A stretch of 64,000 nt of DNA from contig JAIVEN010000010.1 of NCBI GenBank assembly GCA_026686845.1, positions 32,276,001-32,340,000 of the forward strand, in the 5' to 3' direction. The notes beneath the pieces were generated by a model. That model was given only the letters and a program-made list of their open reading frames with translations, searched no databases and was not told the origin of the DNA. Position numbers and translations under genes: made by a program. The stretch's first letter is position 1; each line of letters begins with the position of its first letter. Positions 34,311 to 47,779 of this stretch are shown here, piece after piece. Origin of the DNA: Adenanthera pavonina. Taxonomy: Eukaryota; Streptophyta; Magnoliopsida; Fabales; Fabaceae.

Positions 34311-34855
34311 AAAACTTTTGAAAGATATTAGGGGTCAAACTATGATTCTTGAAAACACAACAAAAACAAACTAAAATTCTGGTAAATTACAAGGGCCAAA
34401 AAAAATTATGAAACTCTACGGGTCAATACCAGAATTTCCAATATGCCATGTACCAAAATAAAATTGGTATTATTTCCAAATAGACGTTATGTTAACAAAA
34501 AATGCCAAAATTTGTCCAAAACAAACTGCCCCATATGAGGCCCATAGGATGACACAAAAGATAGTTTGGCTCAACAAAAAAGATCAAAACAAAATCAAGG
34601 CTATCTTAAAATTCAAAACTAGAACATGGCAGCCAATTCAGTCTCATGTGGCAGGTTTGAGTATTTTTAATTTAACTAGATATGCATCAGTGCGATGCAT
34701 AGAATAAATAAGGATTCATCTTCTTAAAGATTTTGTTGGCACTCAATGGTTAGTTACAAAATGACAATAAAAGATAATAAAAATACATTAAATTTTTTCT
34801 TTAAATACCAAATAATAGATTTCATTGAATTTATGTTTACTCATATTAGGTTGAC
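34311..34855. other. No gene seen
   Basis: AT-rich spacer; the 72-codon open frame at 34489 has no recognisable similarity and is likely chance. Confidence 0.5.
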
Positions 34856-34859
34856 CTAT

Positions 34860-35243
34860 TTAGAACATGATATGATTCATCTCATAATCACTTATGGAAG
34901 GAAATAATTGGTTATTTGTAAAAGCAGCCAAACATACATGGAATTTCAATATGCAATTATGCCTCAAATAAATAATTATAGTAGAAACTGAATTTTTCTA
35001 CTTATCATAATAATTTCTCCTCCCATAATCACATATTTCACTTCTACTTTTCATTATCCATCCAATAATTACTCAAGTCTCCCAAAATTCAAACATATTT
35101 ATTTTTTCAAAGTTACTTTTCAGCTAAAAACATTCAAATATAAATCACTTTTGACATAATCACTTATTCTAATAATCAATCATGGAAAATCTCTTATCCT
35201 CATAATTAATTACAGAAAAATTAATTCAAACATGCACTTAACT
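34860..35243. repeat. Tourist-type MITE related to the PIF element
   Basis: The reversed right end (TAAGTGCATGTTTGAATTAA, from 35243) resembles the PIF element's reversed right end (TAGTGTGTTTGAATTAGC), and the interior has cataatcactta and ctaataatcaatcatgg units like that element's subterminal repeats. No coding sequence. Left end is uncertain. Confidence 0.5.
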
Positions 35244-36408
35244 ATGTAACTTGTGGTGAATTTTCTTATAATAAGTTGACCCTTTTAACTTGTGGTATGT
35301 GATGGATTAACTCATTTAAGTTAATTAACTTGTTCAACACAATTTGTGACATTTGGGCGTTGATGATGGTGGGTAGTGATCGCTGGTGCAAGAAAAGGGC
35401 GTGGGATAAAGTGATGAGGCATGGATAAGGAGCGGCTCTAGCAGGCTTCTAAGTAGGAGGGGTATATGAATGAATTGAATACATATTGGAGTGGAGGGGT
35501 GTAATACCATACTTCCAAACAACTCCAGACTTGACCACAAACTTCAAAATCCAACCAAACACAACCCAAACATCTCAAAACAACTTTTCAAAATTTCAGA
35601 GCAGTGGAAAAACAGCAAAAAAACACCAGAAAGTGGGTTGGGGCCGCAGCCGCTATAGTACCACCGTGGCTCCTGACCTCCCTTGTTTTCACTTGCTACT
35701 AGACTTTATGGCGTCGTAGCCTGCTTCTTGGCCCCATGGTGCCCCTGCTGGTTTTCTATATTAGCAATTTCGACACCATGAGGCGAACTTCTGACGCGTA
35801 TAACTTCATGCTCTGACCTCCGATTGATCTAATTCCAACTCCTACAAGTCAATCTAGTCTCAATTTATCCATAGACACCACTTTCACCTCAATTCAACTC
35901 CTTATGGAAATTCTGGACCCTTGATACTATTTTGGCCACTTATTGACCAAAACTCACCATTAACAACCTCCAATTGCCACCAAAGGCAAATGGTCACTCA
36001 AAAGACCATTCATACAGGTCCAAAACCCCCAAATCAACTTGTTCAAAGAGGTTTCACCTCCAAGGAACTACTCCTGTGTGATTTGACCCCCTTGAACCTG
36101 GCTTGACAAAATGGGCTACAGGCCCTAAAACACACCAACTAGACCCAATTCTGCCTTTCATTATACATAACACATACAACACATTTCTACATATATAACC
36201 AAACATACATTTATCCATAACAATCCTTATAATGTCATACATTCATTATAAAATCTTCTATCCTACTTGGCATAAGTTACATATCCAAATTACACACACA
36301 TAAACTACATAGACCTAATATTATCATGTCTGATGCTACTCTCTTGGCTTCTTAGAACTAGTGCTAGAACTGTCACCTAAAAGATTAGTTCATGGGAGAG
36401 GGGGTGTG

Positions 36409-39371
36409 TGTAACACCTCATACTTACACTCATTTCCCATGTATTAAACTATATTTAAGTCCACTATTACTTAATTAGAGACTTGATTACATAAAACAAC
36501 TTAAACCAATTTATTTCATTCGGGTACCATTCCCTTGGTTAACTTCTTTTTACCCAGTAAACTTTGAAAATTCATAACTAAATCAAGAAAAATCATATTA
36601 ATGTGGTTCAAGTCTCTAAATATATCTTAAAAGATACTATACATGGGAAAAATGTTGAACAGGGAATTTACTTGGCCAAATTATACAGTGAGTTCGTATT
36701 ATATGTACTGTAGCAATGGTCATTTTTAAAAATTCCTAATTCTGACCATAACTTTGAAAAATCACAATAAATCACACACAACTCCAAATTGAGGGATCTT
36801 TGTGTCTGTGGAAAGCTACACATGTCTAGTTTTCAATGTAAAACATTCATACATTGAACATATTGAGGTATGTACAGTACTTCGAATTCCCAACTATGTT
36901 CAGAAAAGTCTCTTGCATTCTCCCAACTTTCCAAAATACACACTCATATATACATAAATAGCCATAACTTGCCTTTATCTTACATGATACTCCATAAGAA
37001 CTTAGAGGAACATATTAACATGGAAGCATAGCATAATTATCTCCCATAAGATTTTACATAACCTCTCATATAATAGTATCAACCTAAGTATCATTATCCT
37101 GAACATTACTTTGCTTCTCCTTACCTTTCCTTTCTTGGGTAATCTTGCCATAACTTGAACCTAAAATTGGTTAGAAATTTGGAGAGGGGTGAGATTCAAA
37201 GAATCTCAGTAGTAACTACCATCATGCACACATATCATCATATATATATTGCAAGTATTCATCTCAAAACACATTAAGCATGCAATCAAATCATTTTGGC
37301 ATAACCATTTTATGAAAATTTGGGCAGCACTTCCCCTTGTATTTGGACATATCCAGGGTCACATTACCCTTCAAACAATCCAACCAACAATGCCAAATCA
37401 TCACAAGACAACATTCCAAACATTAAACACATCATTCAAACCAAGCAATATCAATGATAATACATAAGCATAGATAGGTGAGTTAACTACCTTTGAGCTT
37501 TCCACTAATCTCCAAACTTTGCAAACCCTTTCTTTGATCTTCTAACACTCCCTTGTATCCTATAGCATCATAAAATAATGCCATTAACCACTAATTATCC
37601 AATTTCATTCACAAAGTGCTCACTTGAACTAAAATTTGCACTTTGTTATCCATCATGCATTCCTTGTACAACATACTTATTCTAACCTATTTTGGACCCA
37701 AGGAATCCATTTTTGAGGTCAAAAACTTGAAATTCCCTTCCTATAATAAACCCTAATTGGGCAGAAAATTATCAGAAATTATAGAAAAATAACTAACCGA
37801 TTAATTTGTAATCTAGTGATATATTCTTGCATCTTATGGCCTACACAACCCTTTTCATGGCTTAATTTTCCCATACCTTCATTTTCTCTCTCTACTCTCT
37901 CTCTAGGCAGAAAATTTCAGAGGGAAAATAGAGGGAAAATAATCATTAAAATACCTAAAAATTGCTAGGAGACACAAGGAAAGGGTTGTAAGATAATACC
38001 TTGAAGTTTTGGGATAAATCTTGCAATATTCTCTTTTCCCCTTTGCTCTCTCTCTCTCTCATGCGTTCCTGGCTTTCTTCTCCACTGAACCACCGTCTTG
38101 TTTTCGTGAGGAAGATGAAATGATGGTTTAAGATGATAATTATATAATATAATAACTTAATTTACTTTTATTTCTATTTTCATTTACTTTTATTTTAAAA
38201 AGCTTTTCCAACAATTCCCTTCATGTCCCATTCACAAATCATACATGGCTCACTTCCTTTTTTGGCCAAAAATTGCATCATAACTTTAATGGACCAAAAT
38301 ACCCTTTACTGATTAAAATTACCCGTACCGATTAAGTATTTTTACCAAAATCGTCATTAAATTGGTACAGGATTATCCAATAATTATTTTTGGTCCAACA
38401 TCATTATCTAGACCCAAAATATATTTTATTAAGGTCCAATCATTGTCCTTGGATCAATACTGCATTTTCCTGCAGTCTAAACTGACTTTTATCGGGTAAA
38501 ATATTAATATTAAACCCTAATTACCCAATAAATATTATTTTGACCTTAATAAATTTCATAATATATTTCATTGGGTCTAACTCATTGAGAGATTCATTTT
38601 GACCATAATTTTTTATATTTACGAAAATGCCCTTGACCCGGGGGCTAATTTATAATTTTTAGGACTTTCGGGTCATTAGGTGTAATTTTCCCCAAGACAT
38701 TTCTCATAATCATTCACAGTAATTTTTATGACTTTAAGGACATGGATGTCCTTTTCATAATTCTTTGGGGGCAAAAATATAATTTCTTATTTTTTCATCC
38801 AACTGGGAAAAATGAACTCTTTGCCCTTCTTTGCGTTTAACGGTGTCTCTCCGTTTTTCCCAATTCCTCATGCATTTTATGATATCAAAATTTATTTCTT
38901 AGGATTTAAAATTCAATATTCATATTTTTCTTCAAATATGGGAAATGACCGTTTTACCCCTGAATCGGGTCAAAAATATAATTATCCATTCTTTCAGGCA
39001 CTTTCTTGTAATTTCACCCAAAGACCAATTTTTTTATTATTTCCTTTTCACTATTCACATTAACTTTCAGATTGGTCTATCTCTCAACCTAAACCTCCCG
39101 GGCATGCAATACTTATACCATTACGCTCAGCTTGGAGCGGACTTTCATTCAAGTGGTATATTGCATATTTTCCGGGGTAAGTTCTGGAATTAATTTCTGC
39201 TAAGAACCTTATGGAAAATTACTTCCAATTAAAGACCAAACATAACTTCTTCTGAAAATTAAATGAGAAATTAATTCCTTCTAAAGCCCGATTGCATATA
39301 ACATTTTCATCTCTCCTTGTTTCTCATCTTTTATTCATTTTATAATATCCCATAAAAATAGGGATATTACA
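36409..39371 (-). mobile_element. Solo LTR, family 1 (2963 bp)
   Basis: On the plus strand it starts TGTAACACCTC and ends GGGATATTACA; the exact 5-bp duplication gtgtg lies on both sides (36404-36408, 39372-39376). The same family in the other orientation lies at 44417-47719, with which it shares blocks such as gagattc(a/t)aagaatctca and the ctctctctaggcagaaaattt region. There is no internal coding region, so it is a solo LTR left by recombination, or a non-autonomous element. Such long TGTAATATCCC-type LTRs are usual in gypsy chromoviruses (inference). Confidence 0.88.
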
Positions 39372-39376
39372 GTGTG

Positions 39377-40820
39377 AGACAATGTCTTAGTAACTAGGAA
39401 CAACCACACACACACATATATATATATACATATATAACTCATACAATCGGTGAATGCAATGTGAAATGAATGGAATGCATGTCTCCCTTACACATAGCTA
39501 GAACCACGGGCTATCATCATAATTTAATGTAGGTAATTCCCTTCCAACAGTCTGTGAAGGCTGATTCCGGGACATCACCAAGCTCACCTCCTATTAGTGC
39601 ACCCAGCCAAAAGTAACACTAATATTCAGACTATGGCTCTCTTTACCTTTTCCCACCACAAATTAGCAGCTATTTAGGGAAGGCGCAGTAGATTGTGCGC
39701 CTTCCCCCTCCTGACCATCGGAGATGATTTATGCACAGGGATCCCATCCTTATCCTCCATAACATACATATTCTATCCTTATCCTCCCTAACATATACAT
39801 TCCATCCTTATCCTCCCTAACATATATATGTATCATCATATATCATATAATCATCACCACCCGATCCGCTATATATCTCAATCTCACAATGCCATGTGGT
39901 GATGCTCATGTATCATCATATAATCATCATCATCATATCACAATGTCATGTATGTATCATGTTATGTCAATATCATTATCTCTAATCATAATCATATTCA
40001 TCATCTAGCTGTGTACATACCACAATATATGGAAAATAGTACACACAAACACATCTATATCGTGGTATGAAAGAAATATGCATATATACACAAATATACG
40101 TATTATCATATAATACAAACAATATAATACAAACAAACACCAGGTTACTTCAAGTGTCAATACCACCCACATGGATTCCACGAACTTCTCGAGTTGCCCA
40201 ACACACTTGAACCCCTCTTAGGCTACCAAACAACCTTCACAATGTCACAATTCCTCAATTAACATAATATACCAATAACCAAACACCACAATTCAACCAA
40301 TTTAGCCTAACCCAAGGTTCCAACACCCCTTTTATGTATCAATAAGCTCTTGAGAACCATTCAAACACTACTCAACCATATACACTTTAGATTCCCAAGA
40401 GCCCTAACCGAAAATAACCTAGGTTAAGCTTAAATCATACATACACTCTTCAAAACCCACATCCAAGCAACAAGAACACCTAAACTCACTTCCTTAACCC
40501 CATTTCATCCATTTCAATCAGTGGATTTCAGCCAGAACCAAAGATCCAAACTTATAATCGAAAAACCCCAAGTTTCAACCAAAGAAAATGGAGAGGGAGG
40601 AGTAGAAATCACTTACCAACTTGAATCCAAGCTTTTGGATGCCGAAAAACACTCCCAATGGCCGAAATCTTCAAATCCTGGCAGAGCTCCCTCATTTCTC
40701 CTCCGTTTCTCCTTCGTCTGTTCGATTGAAATGATCTAGATTTAAACAAAAATCTCGATTCTCACAGCAGCTCCACCAGTTTTCAGCCGGAAAGAGCCAC
40801 TGGACATGCTCTCAATTTTA
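39377..40820 (-). other. No gene in this part of LTR-like family 2
   Basis: Repeats of catcctta(t)cctcc(a/c)taacatatac at 39745-39825 form a short tandem patch, followed by atcatcatatcata-rich sequence. The ORF at 40521 lies in the repeat and has no known domain. Confidence 0.5.
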
Positions 40821-41329
40821 CTTCTTCAAATTAAATATTCAAATTATTTTTAATTCTTTAAATTAAATATGGAATCAAATTTTTGGTCCCAAAAAAATAT
40901 GAAATCGAATTATTACATAATTAATGCAAATTAATAAGTTTTCTTGTAAAAAATTTTCCTGTCCACTAAATAATTTGAATTAAATATTAATTGATTTTCA
41001 AATTCAGTGTATGTTTTTATTTGTAAAATTTTTTAAAATGAATATTAGCTCCCTATTTCTCATGTAAATTTCATTTCAGCCCCCCAATGTACTCCATTAT
41101 AGATCCCTCATTACACGTGCCAACTAACAAAACATCCCACTATGTTCATTTTGGTGAAAAAATATCCCAATACTTTTAATTACATCAAAAGGGTTTGAAC
41201 TTTTGAACACTATATATACCTCACACAGCCCTTGTTGCTTTAGTTAAGTCCAATTAACTAAATTAATCTCAAGTGACTAACTTAGTATAAGTAACATGAA
41301 ATCTCATCCTCTTACATGAAAATCACCTG
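40821..41329. other. No gene seen
   Basis: AT-rich spacer between the family 2 copy and the minisatellite. A cctcattaca string at about 41102-41111 could be an LTR end but has no confirmed partner. Confidence 0.4.
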
Positions 41330-41637
41330 TTCATACCTGCCCATGAACATCTTAGACTTGCTAGAATGCATCCCCAAACTTCCTTATGAGGAGCCTTGCG
41401 CAATTCTTGGATTAGAGGATGTAGGTGAGTCTGATTGTCCTGACTTATAACATTGTAAGTAACTTGCTCATGAGCATCCCTTGGACTTACACTAGTGCAA
41501 TCCTAGACTTGCCAAAGAGCATCCTCTCAAACTTACTCATGTGCAAGTTTAGACCTGCTTATAAGCATCCTCAGATTTTCCTTGGTGTAGCCTAAAGTTG
41601 CTTGAAAGCATCTTTGGCCTTGTTCAAGTGTAGTGAT
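41330..41637 (+). repeat. Degenerate minisatellite, left part
   Basis: Units of about 22-24 bases alternate between two forms: acttgctcatgagcatccc-like and acttactcatgtgcaagtt-like, giving a dimer period near 45 bases. At least four dimers can be read between 41465 and 41637. The array breaks off at a solo LTR and resumes at 43157. No ORF spans it. Confidence 0.7.
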
Positions 41638-43156
41638 TGTTGAATTAGAAGTTTTGATGATTCTAGACAACTAGAGTTTGAGAATGAGAATATCAAAGGA
41701 GTATGAAATGACAAAGTGTAGAAATCCAATGAAGAACATGTAAAGATTTAGTTGTCAGGATTTCTCACTATGTACATTAGGTAAAAAGCTTTGATTCTTA
41801 CTTATTCATGTTACCACATCACTTAAACATGTAATTTCATAGTTATCATATGTTAGCATATGTTAAATTTGGAAAATACTGACTAACAGATAAATTTTGT
41901 TATTTACTCATGTATATTTTGTGTAAAATTTGAACTTTGCTTGGTGAAATTTGAATATACAGAGATTTCATCTATGACAAACGAATGTCAGTTATGAAAT
42001 TTGAATTTCGGACAAAGTATTGTTAGTGAATATGTACAAAATTTGTATGAAACTTAGTTAAAATTCAAATGTTGGTGAAGTTTAAAGAGAGTTCAAAGTC
42101 ACCTCATATGACAGGCAAACTTTAGACTTCAAAATATGAATTTTGAGATGAGAATTTGTGAGTCTCGTTAAAGCATACCTATGACAGACAAAATTTATAG
42201 TTTAACATTTGAATTTCACAGAGGAGAACTTTTGTGCCATGTTGAACAAGCCTTTGACAAGTGAATTTCGGCTTCTGAAATATGATTTCGAGTATACTGT
42301 GAAAATGTGAGACAACTGTTAAAACTCAACAGATGCACTTTTAATATGAAAATTCGTATATTCTAACATGGGATATTTTTGACAAACGCAAAATTCAAAT
42401 GTCTTATTTGAACAAACGACTATTGAAGTTCAACATTTAAATCTTTAACCTTCTGTCTCTGTGAAATTCATCTGTTGAACCCCAAAATTTGTATTTTGGC
42501 ATGTCGACGCATTAAATGTGATTGGTGAATGACTATTTTTGCAGAGTAACTGTTGATTAAAGTTTCTAAAGGTTAGATCTTGTGTCTAATAACTAGTTAA
42601 GTCAAAAATCAATAAATAGAACTTTATTTGAAGTTATGCATAATGAATTTTAGCTTATCTTTACAATAACTCTACTAAATTTTTGTGTCAAATCTTTTTC
42701 ACCCACACACAACATTTATTGTACCTTAACTTTCATATCTACTCTATTGAAGAGAGTATTCAGTTTGTATAAAATTTTTTTTTTATCTAGAAGAAATATT
42801 CTTTGTGAGGGAAATTATAAAGGGTATTGGGAAATACTTGTAAGAGTGTTGAGTGTAAAGTTTGAGTGTTCTTAAAACACAGCATGAGTTTGTATTGAGG
42901 CATTGCAAGGAGCCTGTTGAATTTTTGCTAATAGTGAAAATCTCAAGTGGTGACTTGAGGACTTGACGTAGGTCAAGTAGATCAGATTGAACCCAGATAA
43001 ATTTTTGAATCCTTTTCCCTTATCTTGCATTTATATTCATTTTCACTGCACTCCATTTTTCTGCAAGCTTTGGCTTTCATTGTGAAATGATGTTTTTGTA
43101 GAAAAATTTTAAAATTTCCAATTCACCAATCTCTTGGGAAGCCAGTAATCCTAACA
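41638..43156 (+). mobile_element. Solo LTR, probable copia (SIRE-like), inside the minisatellite
   Basis: Starts TGTTGAATTAG and ends CCTAACA. Flanking pentamers are gtgat (41633-41637) and gtgag (43157-43161), one mismatch. The late part has features common to long copia LTRs: gcaaggagcctgttgaattt, gtgacttgaggacttgacg and aatttccaattcaccaatc with tcttggga close to the end. No internal domains. Family assignment is from memory of such LTRs and is tentative. Confidence 0.7.
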
Positions 43157-43370
43157 GTGAGAAACTTGTGCATGAGTAGCCTTTGACTTGTTTGTGTGCA
43201 ACCTTGGATTTACATGGGCAAAGAATAAGACCTCCCTATGTTAAACCTAGAACTTGGCTAAGCACATCGACTTCCTTGGGAATAGCCTTGAATTTATCCA
43301 TAAGTATTCTTGAATTACCTTAAGTAACTTCAAAGACGCCCGTGAGTAACCCCAAATTATACATTGAAAA
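43157..43370 (+). repeat. Degenerate minisatellite, right part
   Basis: Continues the alternating units (acttgtgcatgagtagcc, acttgtttgtgtgcaacc, aacttggctaagcacatcg, aatttatccataagtatt) with more divergence than the left part. Confidence 0.65.
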
Positions 43371-43960
43371 GAGCAATGTTGATTAATTATAATTTATTAC
43401 AAAATTAAAAAAAATATAATAAACTATTTCAATATAATGTAATATTAAATTACATTTATAATTTTTTTTGAATGAATGATAATTATATTTATAAGTATTA
43501 GTTATTTGCAATGTATTAATTACTTTTTAATTATTTAAAAATATTTTAATGTGTTTTTATAATTATTAATTAATTACATTTATTAAATATTTAAAAAGAA
43601 ATTCAAAAATTATTTTTTACTTCTGTAAATTAAAAGTTGAAACCTTTTATTTTAGCTTTAAAATTAAGATATAAATTGCCATTAATTTCATTTAAAAATT
43701 TTTAATTTTGAAGCATTGAAATTAATTTTCAGAATAGGAGTGAGATATAATTTTATTAAATAATTTCAAATTACTATTTGAATATGTAACTGAATTGCAA
43801 GACATTAATTTTAAATATTTTCAATTAGGAGATTGCTAAATTTCTCACAATATGGTCTTAATCAACTTTTAATAATTAATTTATGTATAGTTTATGATAT
43901 TTATTAGTTTTGAAATTTATCAACTATATATTGAAAGTTTAATTCAAATATTTTTTTTGT
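43371..43960. other. No gene seen
   Basis: Very AT-rich spacer, no coding similarity. Confidence 0.5.
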
Positions 43961-43964
43961 AAGG

Positions 43965-44290
43965 TGGAAGCTCTTAAACCTCATATAGTGAGAAGTTAGT
44001 GTATATATGGATATAAATGTTAGGAAGTAGAAACTCTAGATTTCCATCTGGGTCGGTGGGTTTTGTCCAATACTATAAGTCTAATTAGGAAAAAAAAAAA
44101 GCATATGTGTAAGTTAAAAAAACTGGAGTGGAAGTAGACCTCACGTGCTTGAGAGCCCTTATAAAGAGGTGGAGGCTTTTAAGCCCACATCAATAAGAAG
44201 TGATTGTGTGTGGATATATATAGAAGTTAGGAGTCAATGGCTTAAGTAGTTTTATCCAGTTTCGTAAGCCCAATTGGCCAAAAAATTCCA
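43965..44290 (+). repeat. Two tandem ~190-bp related units
   Basis: The order ggtgga(a/g)gctcttaaacctcat, agtgagaagttagtgt, ggatata, gttaggaagt, tttgtccaatactataag recurs as ggtggaggcttttaagccca, aataagaagtgattgtg, ggatata, gttaggagtc, tttatccagtttcgtaag. This resembles part of a small LTR present twice, but ends were not defined. Confidence 0.5.
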
Positions 44291-44416
44291 AAACATTATT
44301 ATAATTAAAATTAATTAGCCAATTTACTCTATAAATTAGCATGACAATGTAACAACCCTCATAACATTATCTCTAACTTGGTTCCTAGCTAACTAAGTGT
44401 AATTGACATTGTATGT

Positions 44417-47400
44417 TGTAATATCTCTATTTTTATGAGATATTATAAAATGAATACAAGATGAGAAATGAAGTGAGATGAAAATGCTGTATATAAGCGG
44501 GCTTTAGAAGGAATTAATTTCTCATATAATTTTATGAAGAATTTATGTTTGGTCCTCAATTGGAATTAATTTTTCATAAGGTTCTTGACAGAAATTAATT
44601 CTAGAATTCACCCCGAAAAATATGCAATATACCACTTGAATGAAAGTCTGCTCCAAGCTGAGCGCAATGATATAAGTATTGTATTCTTGGGAGGTCCAGG
44701 TTAAGAGATAGACCAATTTGAAGTTAATGTAAATAGTGAAAAAAGAAATAATTAAAAATTAGTCTTTGGGTGAAATTATAAGAAGGTGCCCGAAAGAATG
44801 GATAATTACATTTTGAACCCGGCTTAAGGGCAAAATGGTTATTTTTCAAATTAGAAGCAAAATGTGAATAACGCATTTAAGGTCCACAAATGAAAAATTT
44901 GACATCATAAAATATAAAAAGAATTGGGAAAAATGGAGAGATACCATTAAATGTGAAGAAGAGCAAAGAAGTCATTTTTTATTGTTAAACGGAAAAATGA
45001 GAAAATTATATTTGGGCATCAAGAATCAAGAGTCCTTAATAATGACTTCAACGTGTAAGGGAAGGAGAAAGAATTTTGGGTAAAATTACACCTAATGACC
45101 CGAAAGTTTCAAGAATTATAAATTAGCCCCGAGTCAAGGGCGTTTTTATAAATATGAAAAATTTTATTCAAAATGAAGCTTTCAATGAGTTAGACCCAAT
45201 GAAATATAGTATGAAATTTATTAAGGTCAAAATCATATTTATTGGGTAATTAGGGTTTAATATTAATATTTTACCCGATAAAGGTTATTTAGACTGCAGG
45301 AAAAGGCAGTACTGATTCAAGGACAATGATTGGACCTTAATAAAATATATTTTTGGTCAAGATAATGATTTTGGACTAAAAGTAATTGTTGGATAATCCT
45401 GTACCAATTTAATGACAATTTTGGCAGAAATACTCAATCGGTATGGGTAAATTTAACTGGTAAAGGCTATTTTGGTCCATTAAACTTCATGAAGTAATTT
45501 TCGGCCAAGAATGAGACACATGGCGTGCTGCATCTCATTGGGATACAAAGGAAATTTTTATAAAAGCTTTATTTACCCAAAAAGTAACCAAAGTCAAAGC
45601 TAAAGTTATTTTGTGATTTAATGACATGTAATCAACTTGGTTAAGCTCATAATACGTCTTCTCCAGCTCTTCTGTGCGTCTGAACCAGTGAGAAAAGAGG
45701 GAGGAACTCGTGCAACTCAAGGAGGAAAGAAGACCAAGTAAGAAGCAAAGTTTGACTCTCAAACTTCCAAGGTAGATTTCTATGGTTGCTATCTTGCTTA
45801 TACTTGAGTTTGGAGAAGTTTTATGGATTATTTCTCTCCATTTTCCCTCTGAAATTTTCTGCCTAGAGAGAGAGTAGAGAGAGAAAATGGAGTCATGAAG
45901 AAACTAAACCATAGAAATGCTTCAAGATGCAAGAATATGGAATTAGATTACAAATTAATTGGGTAGATATTTTTCTACAAATTTCTGAATTTTTATGCCT
46001 ATTTAGGGTTTGAAAAGGAAAGGAAATTTCATGATTTTGACCCCAACAATGGATTCCTTGGGTCCAAAATAGGTAGATATAAGTATGTTGTGCAAGAAAA
46101 GCTCAAAGGAGAACAAAATGGAATTTTTAGTTCAATATGCCATTTTGTGAATAAGTTTAATGAATCAGTGGCTCATGGTATCATTTTATGATGTAATAGG
46201 GTTTCAAGAAGTGTTTTAAGATCAATGGAAGTGCCCACAAAGTTTGGAGATCATTGGAAAGTAAGAAGGTAGTTATTTTCCTTGTTATGCTTAATGTTGT
46301 CATACTTTGTTTCCATGATAATATGACTATGCCATATAATTGTTTGAATGCTTTATGATGTGCTTTCATTGTTGGCTGAATTTTTGAAGGGTTTTATGAC
46401 CCTAGGATGTCCATTTTACAAAGTGTTACCATGCCAAAATTTTTATGGAATTGTATGGCATAATATGAAGTTATGATTTTCATTGATGATTTTATGAAAT
46501 GATATAATAATGTGAATGCATGATTGGATATAACTACTGAGATTCTTTGAATCTCACCCTTCCAAATGATCATCATGACCAGGCCCAAACTATGGTAAGA
46601 AGGGGTCAAGAGTGCCAAGGAGAAAGAAGAAAGAGGATGAAGCATAATGTTGTTTTCAAGTTATGATCTAGTTGTTTGAAATGATATGTAAAGTTATGAG
46701 CATGTTACTAAATATGTATCTCCATGCTATTATGGTCATTAAAGCATTATGAAATGTTATGTATGAATTTAGTACAATGAATGATGATGTATTATGTCTA
46801 TGAAGCTTACTTTGTAAAGTTATGATTGGAAATGCTCAAGTAGAACACTTTGAGGATAATGTAGATACTGTTTATGCAAGACAAGGCAGTTAGGTTAAGT
46901 AATATATATGCTCTTAAATTACACAAGTAGAGCTTTAAAATGGTCTAAAGAGCACTCCATTTGGAGATGTGTATAAATTATAGTGATTTTTCAAATTTAG
47001 GGTTTAGAACAGAGAAAGATTGGGAAAACTGGAAATGAAAGTTAGGTATTGGAAAAATAAAAAGATGATATAAATTGGGCAGAGCTTCAAAAATTTAGTG
47101 GTTTGTATTTATGGAAAGGTATATGTTTTAAGTTTCATATACCACTAATTTGGAGGTAAATGGAGCTATATGATAGGAGATATGGAGGTTTTCCCAAAAC
47201 TGTTTCAGCAAAAATGGAATTCTGACCCTTTATGATTTAAGTTAATATTATGTCTTGCACAAGTTGAATAAATGTATAAGAAAAATATTTATAGAAATTA
47301 GACTCACAGGGCTTTCCAATGACATAAAGAATGTATGATTTGACTCAGGATATAATGAGATATGAATTTTTCAATATAAGGCCAAAATCCTGGGGAAGAG

Positions 47401-47719
47401 AAAATGACCAAATGTACCATAAATGTTTGAGAAATAAATTGTATAAATTGGTCAAGGGAATGCTCTGTTTCATATTTTTCCCATGTATATAAGGTTTTAT
47501 CTATTGTTAGAGACTTGAATCACCATAAAATGATTTTTCTAAAATTACTTATGAATTTTCAAAATTCAGTCAGGAAAGTGGAAACTACCATATGAACAGT
47601 AACTGAAAATTTTGGAAATTCTGATTTTCATTCTTATGTGATTCAAGTTTAGGATCAAGTATAATCAGATTTAAAAGAAGTCTAATTCATGGAAAATGAG
47701 TAAAAAGTAAGGTGTTACA
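44417..47719 (+). mobile_element. LTR family 1, plus copy (3303 bp)
   Basis: Starts TGTAATATCTC and ends GGTGTTACA; inverted relative to the solo LTR at 36409-39371 and clearly the same family. Flanking pentamers are tatgt (44412-44416) and tatac (47720-47724), which differ by two transitions and may be an eroded duplication. It is followed within 60 bases by family 2 sequence, suggesting that here too it inserted in or beside a family 2 copy. ORFs inside are short and without domains. Confidence 0.8.
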
Positions 47720-47779
47720 TATACAGTACCAGAGGAAACAAGACAATGGAAAGGTTTAAGTGGAGGCTGAAAGAGTTCC

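Larger units (their letters stand above)
35500..40820 (-). mobile_element. LTR-like family 2, minus copy, split by solo LTR
   Basis: Read on the minus strand, 40820 to 39377 and 36403 to 35500 match 47780-50196 on the plus strand in order: a ttggtaagtgat block (40610 versus 47998), gatgaaatggggttaa (40500 versus 48118), tgtgtggttgttcctag (39400 versus 49229), and finally a gaagtatggtattaca end (35500) versus gaagtaagatattaca (50196). The TACA ending suggests an LTR. Its other end is not defined. It is interrupted by the solo LTR at 36409-39371. No protein domain was recognised. Confidence 0.7.

Noticed and set aside
41330..43370. A CRISPR-like array
   Set aside because: Units are degenerate and contiguous without unique spacers, and the context is a plant genome. 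It is a minisatellite.
36409..47719. The two family 1 LTRs as the ends of one retrotransposon
   Set aside because: They are in opposite orientation, and between them lie other repeats and no gag or pol. The left one has its own exact target duplication, so it is a separate insertion.
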